64,000 bases of DNA from the NCBI GenBank assembly GCA_035610365.1, contig CM069433.1, forward strand, positions 58,084,487 to 58,148,486, given 5' to 3'. The position numbers were made by a program, and so were the translations under genes. The notes beneath the pieces are model-generated. The model had not been told where the DNA came from. It made no database searches and saw nothing but the letters and a program-made list of their open reading frames with translations. This document shows, one piece after another, positions 13,623-23,514 of this stretch (the stretch's first letter is position 1; the number at the start of each line of letters is the position of its first letter). Origin of the DNA: Aquatica leii (Eukaryota; Arthropoda; Insecta; Coleoptera; Lampyridae).

Positions 13623-16600
13623 AGGTTCTTAGAGTATCGTTTCTATTCTATTCTTTTATGAAAATCATATTACTATTATTAAATAATTCTGTTATTTTAG
13701 ATTTTTTCAAATGGATAAATTAAATTTTCTATTTTATATTCTTTACTTTCATTATTTGTAGTTGGTAGAGTTTTTGCTTTATTTACATCTTGCTTTCTAT
13801 TTTTTTTTATTTTTTACTTTAGATTTTAACAAATGATTCTGTTTAAGGCAACTTTTTTTTTGTTTTTTATTTTAAGGTTTTTTAAAACAAACTTTGATCA
13901 GTTGACTTTCTTTTATTTTGGTCTTATTTTTTAAATAACTTCTAAATTTACTTTTATGATTTAAATTACGAGTATTAAAGCTACAATTTGCGTCTTATAA
14001 TCAGAACAATTTAAACTTTAGTTTTTTATCACCTTTATTCTTTATGCCATTTTTTCCGGCTCGATACTGCAAAACATTTTTTTTTTAGTAATTTAGACCA
14101 ATTTGTTCACCTTTTATACAATTTCTTTTAATTCAGTTTCTTATCTGTTTTCTAATGTTATAAAAAAATATAGACTTTTGTTATTACTTAGTTTTTTGCG
14201 TTATTTACAAAATCTGCAAGTACCGATTATTTGTTATATTGTTTAGTTATAGTAATGCATTTGTAATAATAGATTGGAATTGTTTGAACTAAACCATTAT
14301 AAACAATGTTTTTGGCAAATAACCAGTCTCATTTTGTCGTTTACATATATATACATACGCATGTACGTATTTCTACATCTATTTTTGTTTATCTTTATTT
14401 AAAGCAAAATTTATCAACGATTGATCTATGTTGTCGTTAAAACTGTAACATTATTTCTGTAAGTGGCTACATATACCAAATAATTAATTTAACTTAAATC
14501 TGTAGCAATAAGTATGTTACCGTCATTTTGTATTTATTCATAATTTTTTTCTGTAAACAAATGATAGATTTGAAGTAACAAACCTTTAAATAAAAAATTG
14601 AATATGTAATTTAAGATATATTATGTGGTTTGATTAGTGACGACAAAATTGTTAAAATGCCTGTTGTATAACACTTTTATGTTACTACAGATTACATGAT
14701 AAATATATCACTAAAAAAATAGCACTTACAATTTTATGAGTACTTGTACAAGTTAATAACTGAGAGAGGAAAATCTATTTGTTTAAGGTATAATAATAAC
14801 TGTAGAAACCGTAAATACCTGATACATTTCGTACACCTTTTGTGTCACACTAATGTTGATATTTTTAGATTCTTTAAGCTACTCTCTATTCCTTTCAATT
14901 TATCTTATCTGTACTAAACACGTTTCATGTTATGGACTTTCTTCAGTTCACCCTTTAACGATATCATCAATGCTTGATGGTTTTCATTCTGATCGAAATA
15001 TTATCCGTACTTTATGTAACGGCGTTACCTCTAGGAACTCAATTCGTTTCTTATATTTGTTTTTCTTTATATATATTTTCAAATAAAGTATATAAAAATA
15101 AAATGATATTGACAATTTCAAGCTTTATAGTGACGTGACAATGTTTACTGTAGAAGCTCTTGAATATCAATATTACAGATGGTTCATGTTACCTGGTAGT
15201 TAAATATTATTTTTCAATCTGGAATTTAAAAGAACATTGATTTTTATTGTACATACGTACTTATTTAAGAAATTGGGTTAATTTTACATTACTGTTAACC
15301 TTAAATCAAAACCGAATGCTAAATTGGTTACAAACACATTTAGAAAACCTCAAAATGATAATATACTACATATACTGTTCGTTTCAAAAATATGTTATGC
15401 TTTTATTCTTAAAAGAATACACTTCATATGTTGAATAACATTCTATTATGAAGCAAAGTAGTTATCTACTAAAATGAGAATTCGCATTTCGGGGATTCAG
15501 TTTATTTATAAACGCATTATATAAGGTTTTTTACAGTATGGTTTGATTATATTAATACATTTAAACAATTACACAGACTACTGCTATGTTTTGAAACAAA
15601 TTGAAGATATTGTGAAACTAAAATCATTTTAGTAGAAAAATAAAAATAAGGTTATTTCTTTTCATTATGTTAAAGTAGTATTTGCTCTAAAGTAATACTG
15701 AGTTCAAATTTGTTTCCGCCGTTTTTGTTATTTCGCTTATGTAATGGAATGTTCCAATAAATGCTTTTGTTCAATTGATATAGGAATTTTTAAGTTAAAA
15801 TGTATTCAATGTACAATCTTTTTGGCAGTCTTTGAATAACTACAACATTTAGTGTAATTTCACCTTTAATAATGATTGTATTTTATATAACAAAAAACAA
15901 TATTACCAGCTTATTTTGAAACAATCATTAAAAATACTTAAAACAAGGTGATGTATTTCAAATGTTCTATAGCGGCATTACAAAAGATTTAGATATATTT
16001 TTACGTTTTGTATTTGCTTAGGTTATTCTGTAATTTAGCTGTACTTCGTTATTAAAATAAATATTTTATTCAAAAATGGTGTAATTTAATTTTGTAATAA
16101 AATTTATACTACATTTTCGTTTACATAAATTTACATTTGCGGGACCGGTAAGTACACTATCGTAAAGTTCTGATTGATTCGTATTAGTTTTTTTAGCGTA
16201 CATATGCTCAAAATCGTTAAGTGAAATAGATACATACTTTCGCACCCGTTTCTATCAGTTAGCTTTCATTGCTACATTCTGCAAATCATAAATACTAATT
16301 ATGTTCACAACTGCATCGTTTACAAATAAAATAACTGCAGATTTGCTCAAATGCATGTTATTTGATCTTTTGCTTCTAGCAAGCAATACAATTAAAAAAA
16401 AATGCTTTAAAACTGATTTTACAGTACGTAAACGTGTATACCATATTTATGAGAGTTTTTATTAATGATTGATTTCCATCAAAATATTTATTCCATAAAT
16501 TTGTTTTTGAGACAAGTGATTGAGATATAACGGACTGTAATTTTAAGAATTTTATATTTGGTACAACTGTTATAAACACATGTATATGTATAAAGGCATA

Positions 16601-16797
16601 GAAGTAACTTCTCATACTACCACTAACTTAAAAAGGTAGTTCCACATCTGGAGGGGTTCGCACAGGGCAGTATTTAGTATAAATGATTTTAAACATACAA
16701 TTGCGCATATTGTTCTACACATAATATGAAAACTATGTAATACAAAAACCATAAAAAATTTGAATGATATAGTATAATTAAAAATAAATAATAACTA

Positions 16798-16905
16798 TTA
16801 AAATATTTTTTTTTGTAAATGGTGTATTATTTATTTAGAAAATATAAATATATATTTATATTTTCTAAATAAATAATACACCTTTTACCCTAAAAATATT
16901 TTAAT
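16798..16905. repeat. Long AT-rich palindrome (62 bases perfect), probable MITE
   Basis: Bases 16821-16882 form a perfect palindrome without spacer, running from GGTGTATTATTTATTTAG to its complement. Imperfect complementarity continues outwards to TTAAAATATTTTT on the left and AAAAATATTTTAA on the right, about 108 bases in all. Both ends carry TTAA, but this is inherent to the palindrome, so it does not by itself prove a TTAA target duplication. It lies about 80 bases beyond the end of the Bel/Pao relic. Confidence 0.8.
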
Positions 16906-16984
16906 ATGTTTTATGGTGAAAGTTTTATGTCTAAAACAATAACTCTCGGTTAATACAGTTAATCAAAGTTAATCACTAATTTTA

Positions 16985-18560
16985 GATAAAACACACAAGC
17001 GTGAAACGGCACCTTTAATGACTCCATTAGCAATTTTTATGCTGACTATTCGTGACACACCATTACTGCCAGAGTGAAGCTCTGTAACCCTTCCTAAACG
17101 CTATTGTAGCGAATGCAAGTTGTCATCTTTGATAAGCACTAATAAATCTACTGCCGTAAAATTGTAGTGGTTTTCCACTTGTTTTGTTGTTGTACCGTAG
17201 TAAGATAATGGAGTGACTATGGACACCAAAACTTTGTTTTATTTGTTGTAACAGTGGGTAACGTGTTAGTCTATTTGTTGGTACTATTTGAATATCTGAC
17301 TTACGCAAGCTAACTGTGGTCGTAATTAAAAAACGAGAGGGCATGAAAGGTAAGAAATCATTTGGATTGAATAACAAAATATATAACGATCATGGATTTA
17401 ATATAGTTTCTATTTTAACTAGTATTGTAAAAACTCAGCATGTGTTAATTTTGTTTCGCCTATTGCTTTTAACATAAGCTTTTTATACTATTTACATCAG
17501 ACTCCCAAAGACCTCCAAAATGTAGAGAATTTAGTGGTATAAAATGCCAAGAAATTGATTGACTAGCGCAACTTTTCAAAATATCATCCCTAAAATCAGA
17601 AAAAAAATATTCTAATTGTTTATGAGCTCCAACATAGTTATTACCGTTGTCAAAGTACTTGACTTTCCTCGTCTAGCTATAAAGCGTCTAAAGCACGACA
17701 AAAAGACTTCGGCAATGAAATCAATAACAAGTTCAATAAACATCGTTTTCCTAACAGAACAAACAATTAAGCCAACGTAAGCCTTAATTCTTAAAAACAT
17801 AAGAACTGGAATAGTCAACACCTGTGATATTAAATGGGAATGATACTTAAACTTGTTTTGCAGGCAAATCTGCCATTATTGAAACTAAACTTTTGGGGTT
17901 ATGCCGAAAATATCGATGACACTCCTTAACAAATTTTTTGCAGCATGAATGTCAGAAGTAGGTCAAAACCTTTGACGAATGTGATGTAAAAAAAGTTGAG
18001 GTCTAGCATTAAGTAAAATGCGATGTTTATATTCAAAGATAAGTCTGCCTAAATAATGCTGCCATTTATTAGAAAAAGATGTTTAGTATCATAAAGCACA
18101 TTAGCATTGCTTAATATTCCACCTATTCTAAGTAAATTGTAAGCATTAAAATATGGAGATAGAGTAAATAAATTGTGTTTTGGTTTTAAATTTGAATTTG
18201 ACATTAAACTTTCAATTTCCTTGTGAAAATCGTCATGCCGAGCTACATATTTTAACTAACATTCTCAAACTATTATCTAACTCAACAACAGAAAAACGTC
18301 CCAAATCGCGATTGTTTTTGCACTTTTTGCAATTTAACGCAAATCTAATACAATAAGCAAGAACTCGTTTAAGTCGTGTAAGATTTGAAAAAGTTTCTAT
18401 AGAAAAACAATTTTTTTTAATAGAAAAAAATTCTTTATAATTTTTTTTTCAATTCAGGTATCTCTTGAGTGTAGATTGAAGCACAATTATTTGGCCAATC
18501 ACAAATTGATAGTGTTAACAAATTGGTGCATGTTTTTACCCATAACGTACGTTAAGAAGT
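16985..18560 (-). pseudogene. Bel/Pao LTR retrotransposon pol relic (spacer, integrase, C-terminal domain)
   Basis: Read right to left in several broken frames, the Bel/Pao pol order is recognisable. First comes the region before integrase (about 18430-18050, with TRLKRVLAYCIRF and VVELDNSLR). Then come the zinc-binding segment (about 18000-17900, FRHNPKSLVSIMADLPAKQV split by frameshift) and the integrase core. The core motifs are GVDYSSS (about 17820), FDNGNNYVGA (about 17650) and HFGGLWESDVNSIKS (about 17500), matching the three acidic positions. The C-terminal domain follows (17377-17123, DIQIVPTNRLTRYPLLQQIK) and ends near 16985 with GRVTELHSGS-type sequence. Stops and frameshifts are frequent, so it is inactive. 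RT, gag and LTRs are not present. It is inserted in the host gene's intron in the same transcriptional orientation. Confidence 0.85.
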
Positions 18561-20432
18561 CAAAAATATTAACTTACAAGAAAAAGCTGAAAAAACAATA
18601 AGCAAATTGGCATTTTAGATCTTAATGATGTTCTACGCTGAACTATATATGAATTTAAATACGTCGATAACGTTTACCAGCGCAATACAAAACACAACTT
18701 AAAGAAAATCTGAATTAATTTTTAATTAAAACTAGCATCAATAGCGGACACGTTTATAAATTTTATTGTTTTAATGTGAATCTACGAAACAGTATATTGC
18801 TTTATTATGGTTCTTATGTTCTACGTTAACTAAGCAATGTTTGCATTTTACGAACAAAACATTAAAGATAAAGTTTCAAATAAAATGAAAGTCAAAACAT
18901 CTAACATGAATTAAAAGCAATATATAATAACTTTGTATTACGGAAATATATCTGTATGCACATTGTTTAAAGTTCTAGATTTTTTGTTTATTCTTAAAGT
19001 TGTACAAAAAACTTTATTAGAAAAGTTTAAATTAAATATTTAAAAAATTTACTTGGTAAATTAAACTTAAATTCAAGTAAATATACATTAAGCAGTAGGA
19101 GTGTATTCACAGAGAAAAAAATGGTTAAGTTTCGCGTAACTATTAAAGTAATTTTAATTAAAACTTTTTTAAATTTAACAATATACGATATTATATTTTC
19201 TATATTTGTTATCCCTATTTCTTTAACTTTTAATAACTAAAAAATTATTTTTAAGATTAATTATTAACGTGTTCGTAATTAAAAACAAAAAATATTTATA
19301 GAAAATTATACTGTTTTGAAAAAAAATGCTATAAGAATTCAATCATTTTTGAATAACTAAAAAAAATGTAAACAAATTGGGAAATCAATACTTCAACTAT
19401 GAATTTCACACGATTTTCAAAATAATTGGAAATTTCGCTCATTTCATTGTTTTGATGCCTATAAGTTACTAAAAATGCCTATTTATATTTACGAAAAAAA
19501 TTTAAACATCTATACTTTTTATTTTTTATACTCTTTTAATGCAAGATGTAATACTTTTTAAAAAGACGAATGACTTCTAATTGTAAAGAAAGTGTTGATT
19601 AAATGTCGTGCAGAAGTAATTGATGAAGTTATATTTCAATTAAATTATGTTAACAGATAGTAAATCATTACTTAAACAATTTTATAGAACTAAACGAATG
19701 TTAGCTGCGTTTTGTTCAAATATTACTGTAAATTTGTATATCTGCAGTTTAAATCCCAGTTAAATGGTAATTCTACATTAAAATGAGACTGCGTTGGATT
19801 ACATTTTATTCATTAATTTATTTTTAAACACCTAAAATTTATACTTATAAAATCAACCGTTTATATTTATATCTTCGTATTTAAACTAATAATAATTTTT
19901 GCATAATCTGTATATAAAACCAATTGAATAAAACCTATTTTTTGTAAAATCAAAACTGTATGATTATACTACACTTACTATATAATTTAATATACAAAGA
20001 TTCAGCATTTAAGTTTAGATTAAAAAAATTATTATCAAACTATCAATAAGTTTAATTTAAAACATCATTTTCTACAGTGTTGCTAAAAACATAAAATGTT
20101 GCAGCAAGATGTACAGTGTTATACCGTTATAATAATACTAAAATAACTGTTTTTGAAGTAATACGTATATAAAAACTAGATATCAATCTTATTGATACCA
20201 AATTTTCATTTTAAAATAACTAAACTAAGAAAAACTGAACTAACTCAGATGTATCTAAAAGTTACGCTAAGTGAGTGTAATTAAATCAAATTGACAGCGT
20301 GTAATAACAATAAAGGAAGAAAACATTCTATCGTTTTATTTTAATTTGAAAAAACAAATTTGCTATTTTATCTACGTAGTCAAAGTATTCAATGTCGAAA
20401 CCTGCAATAAATGTCTATGAAAATATAAATAT

Positions 20433-20895
20433 TGACACGTTGGAGAAGTTATCTGCAAATTCAAGAGCCTTCTGGAAGTTGTTATCCATCTTCTAAAAGA
20501 TATACCGAAAGATAGGAAACACTCGAGAAGGATTTCCAAATGTGTATAAATACCGAAGAAACAAATCGTAGGTCAGTTATTGCAGTAATGCGAATACAGC
20601 AGTGTTAAGAAGATTATTCAAGTTGAAATAAATAAGTCGTTAGCGCGTGTGTGTACATAAATAAACGGAAAATAATCTCGTACGTGATTTTAGTGTAAAC
20701 AATTGTGTGAAGCTATCCGCGGACTTTATCTTATCTTCTTGTAAGTGATATAAATTATAGTGTAGGTAAGTGTTTTCATTAAATATTAATAGATATAATT
20801 AGTTCCGTTAATTTAGAAGTGTACATACTTCTAGTATAAGTAAAACATATTTTTAGTCGTTTAAATAAATTATTTTTAATAATAAATTTATAACA
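20433..20895 (+). repeat. 5' LTR of the macrodomain Gypsy element
   Basis: 463 bases starting TGACACGTTGGAGAAG and ending TTATAACA. It is repeated at 23515-25046 once the inserted TTAA element is discounted (about 459 bases). It contains a TATA box and initiator and several AATAAA-like polyadenylation motifs (for example in AAATAAATAAG near 20625). Confidence 0.93.
20545..20580 (+). promoter_or_regulatory. LTR core promoter: TATA box and initiator
   Basis: TATAAATA at 20545-20552 is followed by TCAGTT with its A at 20575, the classic insect initiator. The spacing is 30 bases, as expected for RNA polymerase II. The same pair occurs in the 3' LTR near 23625-23660. The position would put the R region start at about 20575. 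Confidence 0.7.
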
Positions 20896-20912
20896 GTGGC
20901 GTCAGTGTGGGG
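20896..20912 (+). other. Putative tRNA primer-binding site
   Basis: Immediately after the LTR terminal CA lies G followed by TGGCGTCAGTGTGGGG. It starts with TGG, the complement of the universal CCA tRNA end. The tRNA cannot be assigned with confidence; the sequence is part-way between Leu-type and Ser-type Gypsy primer sites. Confidence 0.65.
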
Positions 20913-21230
20913 TATCGTTCGCGAATTTTAGTGTAAATATTATTAAGAAATATCGCTTACGTTATAAAAACATTGATTGCGTAAATAACTGTTAAGTTCG
21001 CGATACGCGTGTTTATTTATAAAGTGTAATCATAGCTAAATTCGTTAAAACAGTGTTTCTTAAACTTTTTCTTTTAACAAGTGCGTGATCGCGATATTAA
21101 TTAAATTCGTTTCCGTACACTAGTGATTCAATATTAACAAGTGGATCGTTATTAAAATTTTGTGTTATACAAAAACTGCATTTTAAAAAGTAGTGTATTT
21201 AAACTTTATATTCGTGTTATATTTAAATTT

Positions 21231-21587
21231 ATGCCGGTGACGCGTTTGCAAAAAGTGAAAATGGATTCAAAAATATTTGAAATTCTCGAATCTATGAATA
21301 AAAATATCCAAGAAAAACTGTCCGAAAATTCTCAGAAGATGGAAGAAAATTCCAGAAAAATTGAAGAAAATGCTAAAAGTTTAAAAGAAGACATACGAGC
21401 GAGCATGGAAAATCAAATAAATACCATTGAGGAACAAATACAAGTTAGGGTAGAAAATCAAATCAAAATTGCGCAAGAAGAAACCCAAGCAGATATGCTA
21501 AATTTGAAAGAAGAAATTTGCGAATCTGTGAATGAGAAACTAGAAGCAATAGAACATAAATTAGAAGACAAAATAAAACGATCCTGA
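21231..21587 (+). CDS. Gypsy gag, N-terminal coiled-coil part (truncated)
   Basis: I take the Met at 21231 (MPVTRLQKVKMDSKIFEILE) as the start. It lies 336 bases after the LTR, and the homologous minus-strand copy at 28898 begins with the same MPxTR pattern. The upstream in-frame Met at 21162 would add only hydrophobic leader-like residues. About 118 residues follow, dominated by a Glu/Lys-rich coiled coil with repeats around ENSQKMEENSRKIEENAK. Gag proteins of this lineage usually continue into a capsid domain. Here the frame stops at 21587, and sequence typical of the pol integrase region follows at once. The gag capsid, nucleocapsid, protease, RT and RNase H have therefore been lost in one deletion. 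The retained part would be non-functional as a capsid on its own. Confidence 0.8.
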   Translation: MPVTRLQKVKMDSKIFEILESMNKNIQEKLSENSQKMEENSRKIEENAKSLKEDIRASMENQINTIEEQIQVRVENQIKIAQEETQADMLNLKEEICESVNEKLEAIEHKLEDKIKRS

Positions 21588-22934
21588 AATAAGACTACTC
21601 CTGGACTGGAAAGAAAGCGGCCGACGACCAACCTGGGAAGAAATGAGTGCTTTGGACAGAAACATCAAAGCGTACTGGGCGCAGTGGGACTCCTTGATAG
21701 TAGAAGACGGTCTTCTTAAGCGATCTCTAGAAAGTGTCGAGGTCACGGGAAACAGACTACAGTTGGTAGTGCCAAAGAGCCGGGTGGCAGAAGTGTTGAA
21801 GCATCTCCACGATGGGACATCAGGAGGACACTTTGGCATTAAGAAGACGTTGGGTAAAGTGCGAGAACGATTCTACTGGTTGAACTGCAAAGAGGATGTC
21901 ATAAAATGATGCCGTAAATGCACAGTCTGCGCATCAGGAAATGGTCCAGCGAGAAAGCGCAAAGCACCCATGAAGCAATACAACGTAGGAAGCTCTTTGG
22001 AAAGAGTAGCGATTGACATCGCAAGACCGTTCCCAGAATCCATTTCGGGAAATAAATACATCCAGGTGGCGATGGATTATTTTATGGAATGGACGGAGGC
22101 TTACGCCATACCCTATCAGGAAACAGCTACAGTCGCAGACGTATTAGTAAAAGAGTTTTTATGCCGGTTTGGAGTTCCGTTAGAATTGCACTCCGATCAA
22201 GGCCGCAATTTTGAGTCTGGGCTGTTTCAAGAAGTTTGCTGACTGTTGGGAATTAAGAAAACTAGAACAACGCTTCTTTATCCTCAATCTGATGGCATGG
22301 TTAAACGGATGAATCGAACAATGGGCAAGTACTTAGCCAAGGCAGTGTCCGAACACCAAAAAGACTGGAATCAGTACTTGCACCTTTTCCTTATGGCATA
22401 CCGGTCATCCGTTTACGAGAACACAGGTCAAACACCATCCTGTGTCATGCTCGGTCGTGAAATACGATTGCCATGCGACCTTCAATTTGAACGAAGACCG
22501 GAAGAAGAAGTTGCTGAAGAAGATTACGTCAGCAAGCTGACCAAGAAGCTGGACGAAATAGATGAAGAGGTCCGTAAAAACACACAAATTGCCATCGACA
22601 AGATGAAGACTAGATATGACGTCAAGGCAAAAAATGGTGGGTTTCAACCTGGCGATATGGTCTGATTGTATAATCCTCAAAGGAGACGTGGTTTGTCGCC
22701 GAAGCTGCAAAGGCAATGGGAGGGCCCCTATGAAGTCGTGCAGCGTATTAATGACGTCATATACCGCATCCGAAAACCGCCCAGAGGCAAGCCAAAGTGG
22801 TCCACGTCGATCGTCTAGCCCCGTTTGCTGGCGATAACAACAATACGCAAGTCCAGGTGCGAACCAGAGTAAGAAGAAGAAATGGAGTTCGAGAAGTTTA
22901 TGAACTTATACGGAGGTTCTGGAAAAGCTAGGTT
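21588..22934 (+). pseudogene. Gypsy pol remnant: integrase with zinc-binding N-terminus and C-terminal domain
   Basis: The sequence is open except for four disablements. The N-terminal part (21643-21909) has GGHFGIKKTLGKVRERFYW, the histidine part of the HHCC zinc domain. A stop at 21907 then precedes CRKCTVCASG, the cysteine part. The catalytic core has VAIDIARPFPES (21970 onward), LHSDQGRNFES and, after a stop at 22240, YPQSDGMVKRMNRT. In the last motif the expected catalytic Glu is replaced by Lys in the V-x-R-x-N segment. The GPYEVVQRI-type C-terminal domain follows a stop at 22663, and a single-base loss near 22795 shifts the last part into the frame ending at 22934. The integrase is inactive. 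Its end overlaps the start of the macrodomain ORF. Confidence 0.85.
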
Positions 22935-23481
22935 CGGAGTTACCACCGAGGAACAACAAGACCTGTTCCAGACACAAAAAGATTACGCCAACGCGTATTG
23001 CGTGAGCGAGGATCTTGACATGTCCAGAGGGGTTGCAGTCGTGTTTGAAAAGAAGTTTGGACAGCTAGATAAATTACGAAGACAGCAACCGGCAGTCGGA
23101 AAAGTTTTAGAACTACGTGGTGACGGACGCTTCGTTTTCTATCTGGTCACCAAGAAATACTCACGTGTCAAGCAGTTGTACAAAGATCTGTGGCGAACAT
23201 TATGGAATCTCAAGAGAGAAATGGAGTTCCATCATGTTAAGAAATTGGCAGTACCCAAGCTTGGTTGTGGCTTAGATCAACTGAATTGGAGGATGGTTCG
23301 AAACATGTTAGAGGTCGTCTTCCGAGGAACAGGCGTCCAAGTGTTGGTCTGTAGTTATCAACCAAGGAGAATATTGGGTCAGGAAAAGTCCATTGACTGT
23401 TACTTTTATGGTCAAGGAAGTAGCCGAAATAAAGGAAGCTGCCGCTATCGCCACGATCCTTTTTACCGGTGTCGCATCTAG
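22882..23481 (+). CDS. TARG1/OARD1-type ADP-ribose macrodomain with C-terminal CCCH-like finger, encoded by a Gypsy element
   Basis: An intact 199-codon ORF in the position occupied by env in errantiviruses. It begins 53 bases inside the pol end, in a different frame. Residues about 24-162 match the TARG1 (OARD1) macrodomain fold. DLF at 27-29 corresponds to the GDLF adenine-binding segment; CVSEDLDMSRGVAVVFEKKF at 40-59 follows; then YLVTKK and LGCGLDQLNW. The two residues known to be catalytic in human TARG1, the Lys of the TKK motif and the Asp of GCGLD, are present here as K91 and D132. TARG1 removes ADP-ribose from acidic residues and hydrolyses O-acetyl-ADP-ribose, so a similar activity is plausible but inferred. 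Residues 173-191 (C-x7-S-x5-C-x3-H) resemble a CCCH zinc finger with its second Cys changed to Ser. It lies between pol and the polypurine tract, so it travels with the element. It is the only long ORF of this copy without stops. Confidence 0.9.
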   Translation: MEFEKFMNLYGGSGKARFGVTTEEQQDLFQTQKDYANAYCVSEDLDMSRGVAVVFEKKFGQLDKLRRQQPAVGKVLELRGDGRFVFYLVTKKYSRVKQLYKDLWRTLWNLKREMEFHHVKKLAVPKLGCGLDQLNWRMVRNMLEVVFRGTGVQVLVCSYQPRRILGQEKSIDCYFYGQGSSRNKGSCRYRHDPFYRCRI

Positions 23482-23501
23482 TTCTGGGACAGAACAGTCC
23501 T

Positions 23502-23514
23502 AAGAAGGGGGCAG
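23502..23514 (+). other. Polypurine tract of the Gypsy element
   Basis: AAGAAGGGGGCAG lies directly before the 3' LTR start TGAAACG. This is the expected plus-strand primer position and composition. Confidence 0.8.

Noticed and set aside
21561..21839. 92-codon minus-strand ORF over the Gypsy integrase
   Set aside because: Antisense shadow of the pol region; the plus strand carries recognisable motifs.
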